Positions 6,606 through 13,547 of a stretch of 18,974 bases of DNA are shown piece after piece (positions within the stretch are counted from its first letter, which is position 1; each line of letters begins with the position of its first letter). A program made the translations under genes and the position numbers. The DNA is from UMGS172 sp964634675 (GTDB taxonomy: Bacteria > Bacillota > Clostridia > Oscillospirales > Acutalibacteraceae), in NCBI GenBank assembly GCA_964634675.1, contig CAZWLH010000024.1, positions 1-18,974 on the forward strand, given 5' to 3'. The notes below the pieces were generated by a model, which saw only the letters and a list, made by a program, of their open reading frames with translations, did not search any database and was not told where the DNA came from.

Positions 6606-6614
6606 TGATATAAT
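6606..6614 (+). promoter_or_regulatory. Extended -10 promoter of the lipoprotein gene
   Basis: TGA-TATAAT (6606-6614) is a perfect extended -10 element. No convincing -35 hexamer is visible 16-18 bp upstream, as is common for extended -10 promoters. The gene starts 46 bases later, at 6661. It is divergent from the GTPase operon promoter at 6493-6521. Confidence 0.6.
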
Positions 6615-6660
6615 GTAATCGTAGAGAAGACACGTTTTTTTATGAAAGAGGTGTTATCAT

Positions 6661-7431
6661 ATGCTTGAAACTGTCAAAAAAATATCGGCCGTGGTTCTTA
6701 TTCTATCGGTGTTGCTTTACTTTTGCTCCTGCGGTGACTCGAAAAAAGACACTGCGATTTACCAAAATGCCGAAATAACGGTTTCAACCGATGCTTTTGA
6801 AGGTGTAACTCCCGTTTCGGAAGACGGAATATACGTTTATTATAAGGAAACCATCGATTATAAAGTGCAGTTTCCGAACGCTTCGGTGATAGATATAGGC
6901 GGCAACGAAAAAGGTACATTTTCGACAATATCGTCCGACGGAAAGGCTTATTTTTCACAGGAAAACAGTACCGCCGGCGAAATGAACGGACGTCCCGCTG
7001 TCAGTACCGACAACGCCGTTATGTGGGAATATGATATAAAAAGCGGTGAATGGCGTGAGATAATCCGCACCGACCTTTACCACAACGGAATCATCTACGT
7101 TGCAAACGAAAAATATGTCGTATGGGAGTCGGAGGAAAACTGCAATTGGAGCAGAAATGCTTTGAACATATACGACAAGAAAACAGGTGAGACCAAGGAA
7201 ATCTATCGCTTTACGGCAGATAGTGAAAGCGGAAGAAGCAATATTTCCTGGTGGACCGACGGCACTGTGCTTTTACTCGGCGATTCGGTGTTCTTCCACG
7301 ATATAACGGGATATTATGAGAATGGCGACCCGATTTATAAAGTGTTTGAGTATTCCGTACCCGACGGTAAGCTGACCTGCCTTGCAACCGATGCAAGAAA
7401 CGTTACCGAATATGCCGGAGATGTTGCCTGA
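6661..7431 (+). CDS. N-terminal part of a frameshifted beta-propeller-like lipoprotein
   Basis: The start ATG follows AAAGAGGTG (6645-6653). Residues 1-24 form a lipoprotein-type signal: basic MLETVKK, a hydrophobic core, then FCSC with C24 the probable lipidated cysteine. The -3 residue (F) is atypical for the lipobox. The mature part has repeating short beta segments with D-G/N-G turns (EDGIYVYY, SSDGKAYFSQ, DNAVMWEYDIKSGEW, NEKYVVWESE, NALNIYDKKTGETKEIYRF). These resemble blades of a TolB/WD-type propeller facing the outside of the cell. The frame stops at TGA 7429-7431 in mid-domain. The same protein pattern carries on in the -1 frame from about 7428, so the intact product would have about 435 residues. 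This is either a pseudogene or a one-base sequence error. I do not recognise a specific function. Confidence 0.75.
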   Translation: MLETVKKISAVVLILSVLLYFCSCGDSKKDTAIYQNAEITVSTDAFEGVTPVSEDGIYVYYKETIDYKVQFPNASVIDIGGNEKGTFSTISSDGKAYFSQENSTAGEMNGRPAVSTDNAVMWEYDIKSGEWREIIRTDLYHNGIIYVANEKYVVWESEENCNWSRNALNIYDKKTGETKEIYRFTADSESGRSNISWWTDGTVLLLGDSVFFHDITGYYENGDPIYKVFEYSVPDGKLTCLATDARNVTEYAGDVA

Positions 7432-7511
7432 TTGGTAAAGGCGGTGACGATTTTGATTCGTGTCTCTATTCGAGAGCCGAAAACAGATATATTTTTAAAG
7501 TATCGGCCGAT

Positions 7512-7967
7512 ATGGGTTATAATTTAAAGTCGTCGGGCAAGCTTTCGACCGTTGTCAACACGCTCAATAAATACCGTCACGATGCCGTGCTGAACGGTCA
7601 GAAATATGTATTGCCGGAACAACCGGAAAATAAGCACTTAAATATCGTCGACGGTTACAGTATGCTTGCTTTCCGCGACGGAAAAGCGATTCCACTGGTA
7701 GTTTCAAAGGCCACTGCCGCCACTATCGAAAGACCTTGCTCCGACGGAAGATTTATCTGTGCATCGTTTAGGGAAGGCGGCACCGAAAAAAAGCTGATAC
7801 CTCGCATTTATGACAGTATCACCGATAAATTCATTTCATTTGAAGATCTTTGCGGTGAGAGCAATAAAACCGGCAATTGGTATGTCGGCGGAAAATATTT
7901 GGTTGTTGCGGTGTCAAAAAACGGTGATTTCTACTTTTATGCGATAGACACCGATACTTTGAAGTGA
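7512..7967 (+). pseudogene. C-terminal part of the frameshifted beta-propeller-like lipoprotein
   Basis: This frame is open from 7371 to the TGA at 7965-7967. The first ATG is at 7512, but no ribosome binding site precedes it. Codons before the ATG encode sensible sequence that continues the upstream gene (LIGKGGDDFDSCLYSRAENR, then YIFKVSAD). The true product is therefore one protein from 6661 to 7967, broken by a shift between 7371 and 7430. A deleted C in GCC-CTG near 7426-7429 would explain it. The visible part repeats the propeller style (KHLNIVDGYSMLAFRDGKAI, DGRFICASF, NWYVGGKYLVVAVS, GDFYFYAIDTDTLK). There is no slippery heptamer at the junction, so programmed frameshifting is unlikely. 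A terminator follows at 8007-8039. Confidence 0.7.
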
Positions 7968-8006
7968 TATTGCAGTCGAAAATCAAAAAACGAATATGTG
8001 TATTCG

Positions 8007-8039
8007 GAACCGAAGCTTTTATGTCTTCGGTTCTTTTTA
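8007..8039 (+). terminator. Terminator of the lipoprotein gene
   Basis: A perfect 9-bp stem, GAACCGAAG (8007-8015) and CTTCGGTTC (8025-8033), with a 9-nt loop is followed by five T. This strong intrinsic terminator lies 40 bases after the stop at 7967. It suggests that the gene was, or still is, an expressed unit. Confidence 0.9.
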
Positions 8040-8125
8040 CGGTTTAAATTCGGTTTTGCCTAAAAAGCCTTTAAAATCAAGCTTTTTTACCGAAAATAAA
8101 ATTTAAATATAGACTGCGTTCTGTA

Positions 8126-8154
8126 TTGCGTTCTTGTTAAAAGTGTGGTATTAT
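8126..8154 (+). promoter_or_regulatory. Promoter of putP
   Basis: TTGCGT (8126-8131) and TATTAT (8149-8154) are separated by 17 bp. The predicted start near 8161 leaves a short leader of about 20 nt before the putP ATG at 8182, with GGAGGG in it. Confidence 0.65.
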
Positions 8155-8181
8155 GTTAAAAGTTTGATTTGGAGGGATAGT

Positions 8182-9753
8182 ATGGACAGTTCAACTGTTA
8201 AGATACTTATTTCGATGGTAATTTATATGGCCATCGTTATCGGTATTGGTGTTTTGTATGCAAGAAGAGCCAACAAAAGCTCAGAGGATTATTTCCTCGG
8301 CGGCCGCTCCTTGGGACCGTGGGTCACCGCAATGAGTGCCGAAGCCTCGGATATGAGCGGTTGGTTGCTTATGGGTCTGCCCGGTGTCGCTTATTGGTGC
8401 GGACTTGCCGAGGCGGCTTGGACTGCGATTGGTCTTGCCGTTGGCACATATCTCAATTGGCTCATAGTTTCGAAAAGGCTTCGCCGTTACAGCATAAGGG
8501 CAAACAACGCAATAACCCTGCCTGACTTTTTCTCAAACCGTTTCCGTGAGAATAAAAAGGTCATTATGACCCTGTCGGCACTCTTTATCCTTGTGTTCTT
8601 CACGGTTTATGCCGCAAGCTGTTTTGTTACCTGCGGCAAGCTCTTCCATGAGCTTTTCGGCCTTAACTATAAGGCAATGATGTTTGTCGGTGCCGCTTTT
8701 GTTTTGCTTTATACCATTTTGGGCGGTTTCCTTGCCGAAAGCGTTTCTGACTTTATGCAGTCGGTCGTTATGATAGTTGCACTTGCCATCATCGTGACCA
8801 TCGGTGTTGTAAAAGCAGGCGGCTTCGGAGCTGTTATCGATAACGCCCGTGAAATTCCCGGCTTCCTTGAGTTCTTCGGACTTGCAACACCCGAGCTTGA
8901 GGCCGACGGTGTTACTCAGGTTGTAGCGAACGGTGCACCTCAGTGGGGTGCGGCCTCCGACTACGGAGCATTGTCGGTATTCTCAATGCTTGCTTGGGGT
9001 CTCGGCTACTTCGGTATGCCTCAGGTGCTTCTTCGCTTTATGGCTATCCGCAAGGAGGATGAGCTTAAGCGTTCAAGAAGAATTGCTATGATATGGGTAC
9101 TTATTTCGCTCACGGTTGCCGTCTTTATCGGAATTGTCGGACGTCAGATTTTCCCGGTCGAGCACCTTACAAAATCCTCTGCCGAGAACATTTTCATCAC
9201 ACTCGCACGTTCGTCCTTGCCTCCGATACTCGCAGGCTTCGTAATGGCCGGTATCCTTGCCGCTACCATAAGCTCTTCCGACTCTTATCTGCTTATCGCA
9301 GCCTCGGCGCTTTCCAAAAATATCTATCAGGGTGTCATCAAGAAAAATGCCACCGACAAGCAGGTTATGTTGGTATCGAGAATAACGCTTCTTGTAATTG
9401 CGATAATCGCCATGATAATCGCTTTTGATGATAACAGTGTCATATTCACGATCGTTTCCTTCGCTTGGGCAGGCTTCGGCGCGACCTTCGGACCGCTTGT
9501 ACTGTTCTCGCTCTTCTGGAAGAGAACCACTCGTGCCGGTGCCGTTGCCGGTATGGTCGGCGGTGCGGCTATGGTATTTATATGGAAGCTCCTTATCAGC
9601 AAGCTCGGCGGCGTATTCGCCATCTATGAGCTTTTGCCCGCGTTCATTTTCTCATCGGTTTTGATAATCGTTGTATCCTTGCTCACAAAGCGTCCTTCTA
9701 AAGAAATCGAAGAGGATTTCGATGCCGTTAAAAACGGTATAGACGTTATGTGA
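8182..9753 (+). CDS. putP: Sodium/proline symporter PutP
   Basis: PutP is a sodium:solute symporter that takes up proline with Na+ for nutrition or osmoprotection. The protein from the chosen start has 523 residues, close to E. coli PutP (about 500), with 12-13 predicted hydrophobic spans. The signature YFLGGRSLGPWVTAMSAEAS (from residue 37), with DMSGWLLMGLPG after it, carries the Na+-site aspartate (D57). ILAATISSSDSYLLIAASAL in the second half corresponds to the helix with the Ser/Thr Na+ ligands. An ATG at 8134 is in frame but falls inside the promoter. GGAGGG before 8182 fixes the start. It is transcribed alone, between a promoter and a 12-bp hairpin terminator. Substrate assignment as proline rests on close motif identity to PutP; related SSS carriers for other solutes are the alternative. 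Confidence 0.93.
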   Translation: MDSSTVKILISMVIYMAIVIGIGVLYARRANKSSEDYFLGGRSLGPWVTAMSAEASDMSGWLLMGLPGVAYWCGLAEAAWTAIGLAVGTYLNWLIVSKRLRRYSIRANNAITLPDFFSNRFRENKKVIMTLSALFILVFFTVYAASCFVTCGKLFHELFGLNYKAMMFVGAAFVLLYTILGGFLAESVSDFMQSVVMIVALAIIVTIGVVKAGGFGAVIDNAREIPGFLEFFGLATPELEADGVTQVVANGAPQWGAASDYGALSVFSMLAWGLGYFGMPQVLLRFMAIRKEDELKRSRRIAMIWVLISLTVAVFIGIVGRQIFPVEHLTKSSAENIFITLARSSLPPILAGFVMAGILAATISSSDSYLLIAASALSKNIYQGVIKKNATDKQVMLVSRITLLVIAIIAMIIAFDDNSVIFTIVSFAWAGFGATFGPLVLFSLFWKRTTRAGAVAGMVGGAAMVFIWKLLISKLGGVFAIYELLPAFIFSSVLIIVVSLLTKRPSKEIEEDFDAVKNGIDVM

Positions 9754-9766
9754 TAAATCGGGAATT

Positions 9767-9807
9767 ATCAAGAGCAGAGGTAACGGCTTCTGCTCTTGAT
9801 TTATCTT
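9767..9807 (+). terminator. Terminator of putP
   Basis: A perfect 12-bp stem, ATCAAGAGCAGA (9767-9778) and TCTGCTCTTGAT (9789-9800), with a 10-nt loop is followed by TTATCTTT. It lies 13 bases after the putP stop. Confidence 0.88.
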
Positions 9808-9867
9808 TGCAGGTTATCTGAAAAGATAAATATTTCCAAAAAAAAACCATTAAAACAAAAATAACAG

Positions 9868-9895
9868 TTGACAAATAAAAGTTTTGTGCTATAAT
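9868..9895 (+). promoter_or_regulatory. Strong consensus promoter of the tRNA pair
   Basis: A perfect -35 TTGACA (9868-9873) and a perfect extended -10 TGC-TATAAT (9890-9895) are separated by 16 bp. It is the closest match to consensus in the window, as expected for stable RNA. The first tRNA begins 18 bases later. Confidence 0.9.
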
Positions 9896-9913
9896 AGTTA
9901 AGTACTCTGATGT

Positions 9914-9990
9914 GGGCCTTTAGCTCAGTTGGTTAGAGCAACCGGCTCATAACCGGTAGGTCCCGGGTTCGAACCCCTGAAGGCCCACCA
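9914..9990 (+). tRNA. tRNA with CAU anticodon, probably tRNA-Ile2 (lysidine type); elongator tRNA-Met is the alternative
   Basis: The 77-nt gene folds as a full cloverleaf: acceptor GGGCCTT/AAGGCCC, D stem GCTC/GAGC, anticodon stem ACCGG/CCGGT with loop CTCATAA, and encoded CCA. The anticodon is CAT. The G1-C72 pair and the anticodon stem rule out initiator tRNA. The acceptor and D-arm sequence closely resemble bacterial tRNA-Ile2, in which TilS converts C34 to lysidine to read AUA, more than they resemble elongator Met. The T stem has one C-U mismatch (positions 50-64). It is the first of two tRNAs in one transcript. Confidence 0.93.
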
Positions 9991-10024
9991 CATCATAAAT
10001 TACGTTTTACGTTTACATATTGAT

Positions 10025-10100
10025 AGGGGCATAGCTCAGTTGGTAGAGCAGCGGTCTCCAAAACCGCGTGCCGAGGGTTCGAATCCTTCTACCCCTGCCA
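10025..10100 (+). tRNA. tRNA-Trp (anticodon CCA)
   Basis: The 76-nt gene folds as a cloverleaf with D stem GCTC/GAGC, anticodon stem GCGGT/ACCGC and loop CTCCAAA, discriminator G73 and encoded CCA. The acceptor AGGGGCA pairs with TACCCCT except for a C6-A67 mismatch. In the B. subtilis gene as I recall it, position 67 is G. The T stem has one G-U pair. It lies 34 bases after the first tRNA and just before a terminator. Confidence 0.95.
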
Positions 10101-10136
10101 AAAATCCCGTTTTTAATTAAACGGGATTTTTAATTT
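10101..10136 (+). terminator. Terminator of the tRNA operon
   Basis: A perfect 12-bp stem, AAAATCCCGTTT (10101-10112) and AAACGGGATTTT (10119-10130), with a 6-nt AT loop begins directly after the tRNA-Trp CCA end and is followed by TAATTTT. Confidence 0.9.
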
Positions 10137-10185
10137 TCATATATTTATCCGTCTTTTATGTTCCAAATTTGTAAAGGTGATAAAA

Positions 10186-11388
10186 ATGATTATTAAAGAA
10201 CAGCTCGAAACCGAAGTTGTGAAGTCGTGCGACGTTCTCGTCTGCGGCGGCGGCTTTGCCGGTATTTCTGCGGCACTTGCGGCGGCAAGACAGGGCAAGC
10301 ACGTCATTCTGCTCGAAAAGGAGTATATTCTCGGCGGACTCGGCACCGCAGGCATAGTTACGATATATCTGCCGCTCTGTGACGGATTCGGACATCAGGT
10401 GTCCTTCGGAATTGTTGAGGAGCTTTTCCGTCTTTCAATATCAATGGGGTATGAGGACAAATATCCCGATAATTGGCTTTTGTCCGATGATATATCAAAG
10501 CGAACCGAGAAGGACAAGCGCTTTGAGGTACAGTACAACCCGAATACCTTTGCACTTCTTGTCGAACAGCTACTGCTGAATGAGAACGTTGAGATTCTTT
10601 ACGGCACCGTTGCCGTATCGGTGTACAAAAACGATTGTAAAATTGATGCTGTTATTGTTGAGAACAAATCGGGACGGAAGGGAATAGCCGCAAATACCAT
10701 TGTCGATGCAACGGGCGACTGCGATATAGCTCATTTCGCAGAGGCTCCGACCGAAAATTTCAAGCAGGGAAATGTCCTTGCCGCTTGGTATTATTCGCTC
10801 GGTAAGGGCGGATACCGCTTAAATACATTGGGCTTTTGTGATATTCCGGACGATCAAAAAAACGAGTTGAATACCGTCGAAACCTTGGTCAACAGGCGCT
10901 TTAGCGGACTTGACGGAGAAGAGCTTTCTCAGCAGACGATACTGTCACACAAATCGACGTTAAATGACATTTTAAAGAAGCGTGTTTCCGATCCGACACT
11001 TGCTCCGACCATGCTTGCGACGATCCCTCAGATACGTATGACAAGGCGTATCAGCGGTGAATATACGCTTCACGATACCGAGATGCATAAGTATTTTGAT
11101 GATTCGGTAGGGCTTGTTTCCGATTGGCGAAAAAGAGGCCCTGTTTATGAGGTACCGTTCCGCACGCTATATTCCTCCAAGCTCAAAAACCTCATTTGTG
11201 CCGGACGCTGCACCTCGGTCACTGACAGTATGTGGGATATAATGCGTGTGATTCCCTGTTGTGCCGTTACGGGTCAGGCCGCAGGAACAGCAGCTTCGAT
11301 GACCGACGATTTTTCGAAAATTGATATAAACGCACTGCAACTGAAGCTTGAGTCCTCGGGTGTTGTGCTTCACGAAAGCGAGCCTTGA
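10186..11388 (+). CDS. FAD-dependent oxidoreductase (FAD_oxidored family)
   Basis: This 400-residue flavoprotein has an N-terminal Rossmann dinucleotide site, VLVCGGGFAGISAALAAARQ (18-37), with acidic E44 at the end of the second strand. GGLGTAG (50-56) follows. It has the central TIVDATGDCDIA segment and a C-terminal flavin-contacting region with LICAGRCTS and IPCCAVTGQAAGTAA. The family includes enzymes that oxidise or reduce small organic substrates and proteins found in carbohydrate gene clusters; the substrate is not identifiable here. No transmembrane segment or signal is present. A GTG at 10177 is in frame but overlaps the AAAGGTG site, so the ATG at 10186 is used. No clear promoter lies between the tRNA terminator and the gene. 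The next gene starts 1 base after its stop, so they are co-transcribed. Confidence 0.88.
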   Translation: MIIKEQLETEVVKSCDVLVCGGGFAGISAALAAARQGKHVILLEKEYILGGLGTAGIVTIYLPLCDGFGHQVSFGIVEELFRLSISMGYEDKYPDNWLLSDDISKRTEKDKRFEVQYNPNTFALLVEQLLLNENVEILYGTVAVSVYKNDCKIDAVIVENKSGRKGIAANTIVDATGDCDIAHFAEAPTENFKQGNVLAAWYYSLGKGGYRLNTLGFCDIPDDQKNELNTVETLVNRRFSGLDGEELSQQTILSHKSTLNDILKKRVSDPTLAPTMLATIPQIRMTRRISGEYTLHDTEMHKYFDDSVGLVSDWRKRGPVYEVPFRTLYSSKLKNLICAGRCTSVTDSMWDIMRVIPCCAVTGQAAGTAASMTDDFSKIDINALQLKLESSGVVLHESEP

Positions 11389-11389
11389 T

Positions 11390-11956
11390 ATGCCGAAGGT
11401 GAAATGTCTAAATCAAAAGCTGATTTTATTTTTTGCGGCACTTTTAATAAACGCATTGTGTCTTTTGTCGGTAGTGATTTTTAATATCGAAACCACCCCT
11501 CTTAAAGTGATCGGTTCCTTTGCGGCGGTCGTTATCGTCGGTGTATTGGCATTGCCGTTTCCGATTAAGGTTTACGGTTCGGCACTTTCCTTCGTGTTTT
11601 TCGCCGCCTCACTTGGCTCATGTGTTAATTTATACCGTCATATACCGTTTTACGACCGATTTGTCCACTTTTTGAGCGGTATTTTAATGGCATATGTCGG
11701 ATATATTGTAATAAACTTCATTTTCAAAAAGCGAAAATTACCCGACGATAAGCTTATAAAAGTGCTGTTTGCATCTATCTTTTCCTGTTCCTGTGCCGCC
11801 TTTTGGGAGATATACGAATTTACTGCCGACCAACTGATAAACGCAAATATGCAGGGTTCAAATACCAATACTATGGGGGATATTATCTCGGGTGTTTTGG
11901 GTGCGCTGTTGTATTTTATCGTATATTTGCTGTTCGGCAAAAGAAAACACCGATAA
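11390..11956 (+). CDS. YjdF/DUF2238-like integral membrane protein
   Basis: The 188-residue protein has about six hydrophobic spans (roughly 11-31, 38-57, 63-80, 95-112, 123-139 and 165-182). The conserved polar residues match YjdF/DUF2238-like membrane proteins: YDRFVHFLSG (88-97), AFWEIYEF (137-144) and a later NTNTMGD (158-164) before a glycine-rich last helix. Their clustering near membrane ends suggests a buried metal or substrate site. The biochemical function is unknown. The ATG at 11390 lies one base past the oxidoreductase stop, with only a weak GAAAGCGAG upstream. Expression probably depends on translational coupling. A GTG at 11399 is a possible alternative start. A strong terminator follows. 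Confidence 0.75.
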   Translation: MPKVKCLNQKLILFFAALLINALCLLSVVIFNIETTPLKVIGSFAAVVIVGVLALPFPIKVYGSALSFVFFAASLGSCVNLYRHIPFYDRFVHFLSGILMAYVGYIVINFIFKKRKLPDDKLIKVLFASIFSCSCAAFWEIYEFTADQLINANMQGSNTNTMGDIISGVLGALLYFIVYLLFGKRKHR

Positions 11957-11964
11957 ATAAAACT

Positions 11965-11997
11965 AAAAGACTGCGAATGTGCTCGCAGTCTTTTTTT
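11965..11997. terminator. Terminator shared by the membrane protein gene and the convergent GH30 gene
   Basis: A perfect 12-bp stem, AAAAGACTGCGA (11965-11976) and TCGCAGTCTTTT (11983-11994), with a 6-nt loop runs into a T tract (11991-11997) on the plus strand. On the minus strand a shorter T run also follows the stem. It lies between convergent genes and can serve both. Confidence 0.9.
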
Positions 11998-12002
11998 GAT
12001 GC

Positions 12003-13355
12003 TTATTCGAAAATAACGGTCGATACCGAGTCGGGAAGAAGCTCGATATACCACCAAGTACCGCCGAGATCGATTTGAGCCTGACGCTTAGCCTTGTTAG
12101 GATTTATGAGTGTCAAAATCTGTTTTCCGTCCTTCGATTTTCTCATAACACCCTCAATAGGCTGTCCCAAATTGGGATATCCGAACATCGAACCGCTGTT
12201 GGCGGCAAAGCCGATGTCAATGGGGAATATCTCGTCATCCTTTTCATAAACGCTCGCAAAATGCTTGAGTGCCTTATACTGACCGCTGTATTTCAATACA
12301 TTTTCGTTGCGGTCTCTTGTAACAAGTCCGCCGCAGAAGAAGGGACCGATGTTGGGACCGCCGGTCTCATCAAGCATAAGGTTCCAGCCTGTGAAAGAGC
12401 TGTAACCGTAGCGAAGTACCTTCGACATCATAATGCTCCATTTGCACCAGTCGGTAGCATAGTTGTCATAAAGTCTCGGGCCGCCCTCGGTAAAGTGGAG
12501 CTTAAGCTTGGGATACTTTTCGAGCAAGAAGGCGGTCTGCTCGATATTGCCGTCATAATAATGGAAGGCAACACCGTCGGCAGCTTCCTTTAAGCCGTCA
12601 ACATTTTCAAGCGACCAATCGACACGCATTTCGGCGGCACTGAAATTGTGGTCAAACATCCAAATTTCGGTTTTAAGGCCGTTTTCATCGAACTTTTTGC
12701 GAAGCAGCTTTACAAATTCAGCTTCAAGATCGGGATGCCAAATACAGGCGGTGGATTTTCCGACCTGATCGGTATCGGCTTCATTTTGCGGAGTTATGGC
12801 ACTGATGCTGATACCCTCGGCGGCATACGCCTTGATGTATTTGACAATATAATCGGCATAGCAATCTATGTATTGCTCACGCATATATCCGCCGTACATA
12901 GAACCGCCGGTCTTCATCCAACCCGGAGGACTCCAAGGAGAGGCGAAAATATAAAGGTCGGGTCTTATTGCCAAAATTTCCTTGATCATGGGAATTATGT
13001 ATTCCTTATCACGTTCAACGGAAAAATGCTTAAGTGAGGTGTCACCCTCAACATCGTCATAGGTATAGACCTCGGCGGAATAGTCACTTGAGCCGATGCT
13101 GAGACGTGCAACGCTCAAATTAAGACCGTCACGACCGTATATGCTTTTCAAAAATTCGGTGCGCTCGGCAGGCTCCATTTTGGAAAGATTGTAGCACGAC
13201 GATCCGGTTATCGCAACACCGAAGCCGAGATTATCGCTTTTTATCGGTGTCTTGCCGACGGTTACGGTGCTGATGCCGCCTGCTTTGACTGCGGGTTTCA
13301 GCTCATACGGATTAAAATCCTGAGCCGCAGTTGTAATATACTGAATTGCTTTCAT
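12003..13355 (-). CDS. Glycoside hydrolase family 30 enzyme, cytoplasmic
   Basis: GH30 enzymes are retaining beta-glycosidases acting on glucosides, xylosides, fucosides, galactosides or beta-1,6-glucans. The 450-residue protein has the GH30 fold signatures: LGFGVAITGSSCYNLSKM (43-60) at the start of the barrel, LSVARLSIGSSDYS (80-93), FASPWSPPGWMKT (137-149), the acid/base SAITPQNEAD with E192, and the nucleophile in LHFTEGGPRLY with E290. WNLMLDETGGPN (324-335) and a C-terminal beta-sandwich (about 385-450) follow. No signal peptide is present, so it should act in the cytosol on imported oligosaccharides. The ATG at 13355 is chosen because AAGGAG lies nine bases before it; an in-frame ATG at 13406 is upstream of that site. 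It is divergent from the DUF4091 enzyme, with a 192-bp intergenic region. Exact specificity is unknown. Confidence 0.9.
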   Translation of the reverse strand: MKAIQYITTAAQDFNPYELKPAVKAGGISTVTVGKTPIKSDNLGFGVAITGSSCYNLSKMEPAERTEFLKSIYGRDGLNLSVARLSIGSSDYSAEVYTYDDVEGDTSLKHFSVERDKEYIIPMIKEILAIRPDLYIFASPWSPPGWMKTGGSMYGGYMREQYIDCYADYIVKYIKAYAAEGISISAITPQNEADTDQVGKSTACIWHPDLEAEFVKLLRKKFDENGLKTEIWMFDHNFSAAEMRVDWSLENVDGLKEAADGVAFHYYDGNIEQTAFLLEKYPKLKLHFTEGGPRLYDNYATDWCKWSIMMSKVLRYGYSSFTGWNLMLDETGGPNIGPFFCGGLVTRDRNENVLKYSGQYKALKHFASVYEKDDEIFPIDIGFAANSGSMFGYPNLGQPIEGVMRKSKDGKQILTLINPNKAKRQAQIDLGGTWWYIELLPDSVSTVIFE

Positions 13356-13494
13356 AATGATCAACTCCTTTTTTATCAGCATATCATAAGCCGCACAAAT
13401 TTTCAATAGATGTAATTGTGATTTTATGGATTTTTCGCTAAATAAAGAATTTGCAATAATTTACTAAATTACTAATCTATTATCAAAATTGCTA

Positions 13495-13523
13495 TTGCCA
13501 CTTTGAATGTATAAGGTTATAAT
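13495..13523 (+). promoter_or_regulatory. Promoter of the DUF4091/GH123-like gene
   Basis: TTGCCA (13495-13500) and a perfect TATAAT (13518-13523) are separated by 17 bp. The start near 13530 leaves a leader of only about 18 nt before the ATG at 13548, which contains AAAGGCGG. No equally good promoter for the divergent GH30 gene is visible in 13356-13494. Confidence 0.78.
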
Positions 13524-13547
13524 AGCATTAGAAAGGCGGTAATATTT

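Noticed and set aside
7425..7436. Programmed -1 frameshift in the lipoprotein gene
   Set aside because: No X-XXY-YYZ slippery sequence and no obvious downstream pseudoknot; a one-base deletion is simpler.
10131..10172. Promoter directly upstream of the FAD oxidoreductase
   Set aside because: Only a weak TTTTCA-17-TATGTT match is present in an AT-rich stretch, not enough to call.
10025..10185. tRNA-Trp 3' end as a possible phage or island attachment site
   Set aside because: I see no integrase gene and no copy of the tRNA 3' end further along; the following genes look like ordinary chromosomal genes.
13356..13494. Promoter for the GH30 gene and a catabolite-repression site in the divergent region
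   Set aside because: TATGAT- and TTGAAA-like boxes exist on the minus strand but at wrong spacing (12 bp), and no cre-like palindrome is visible.
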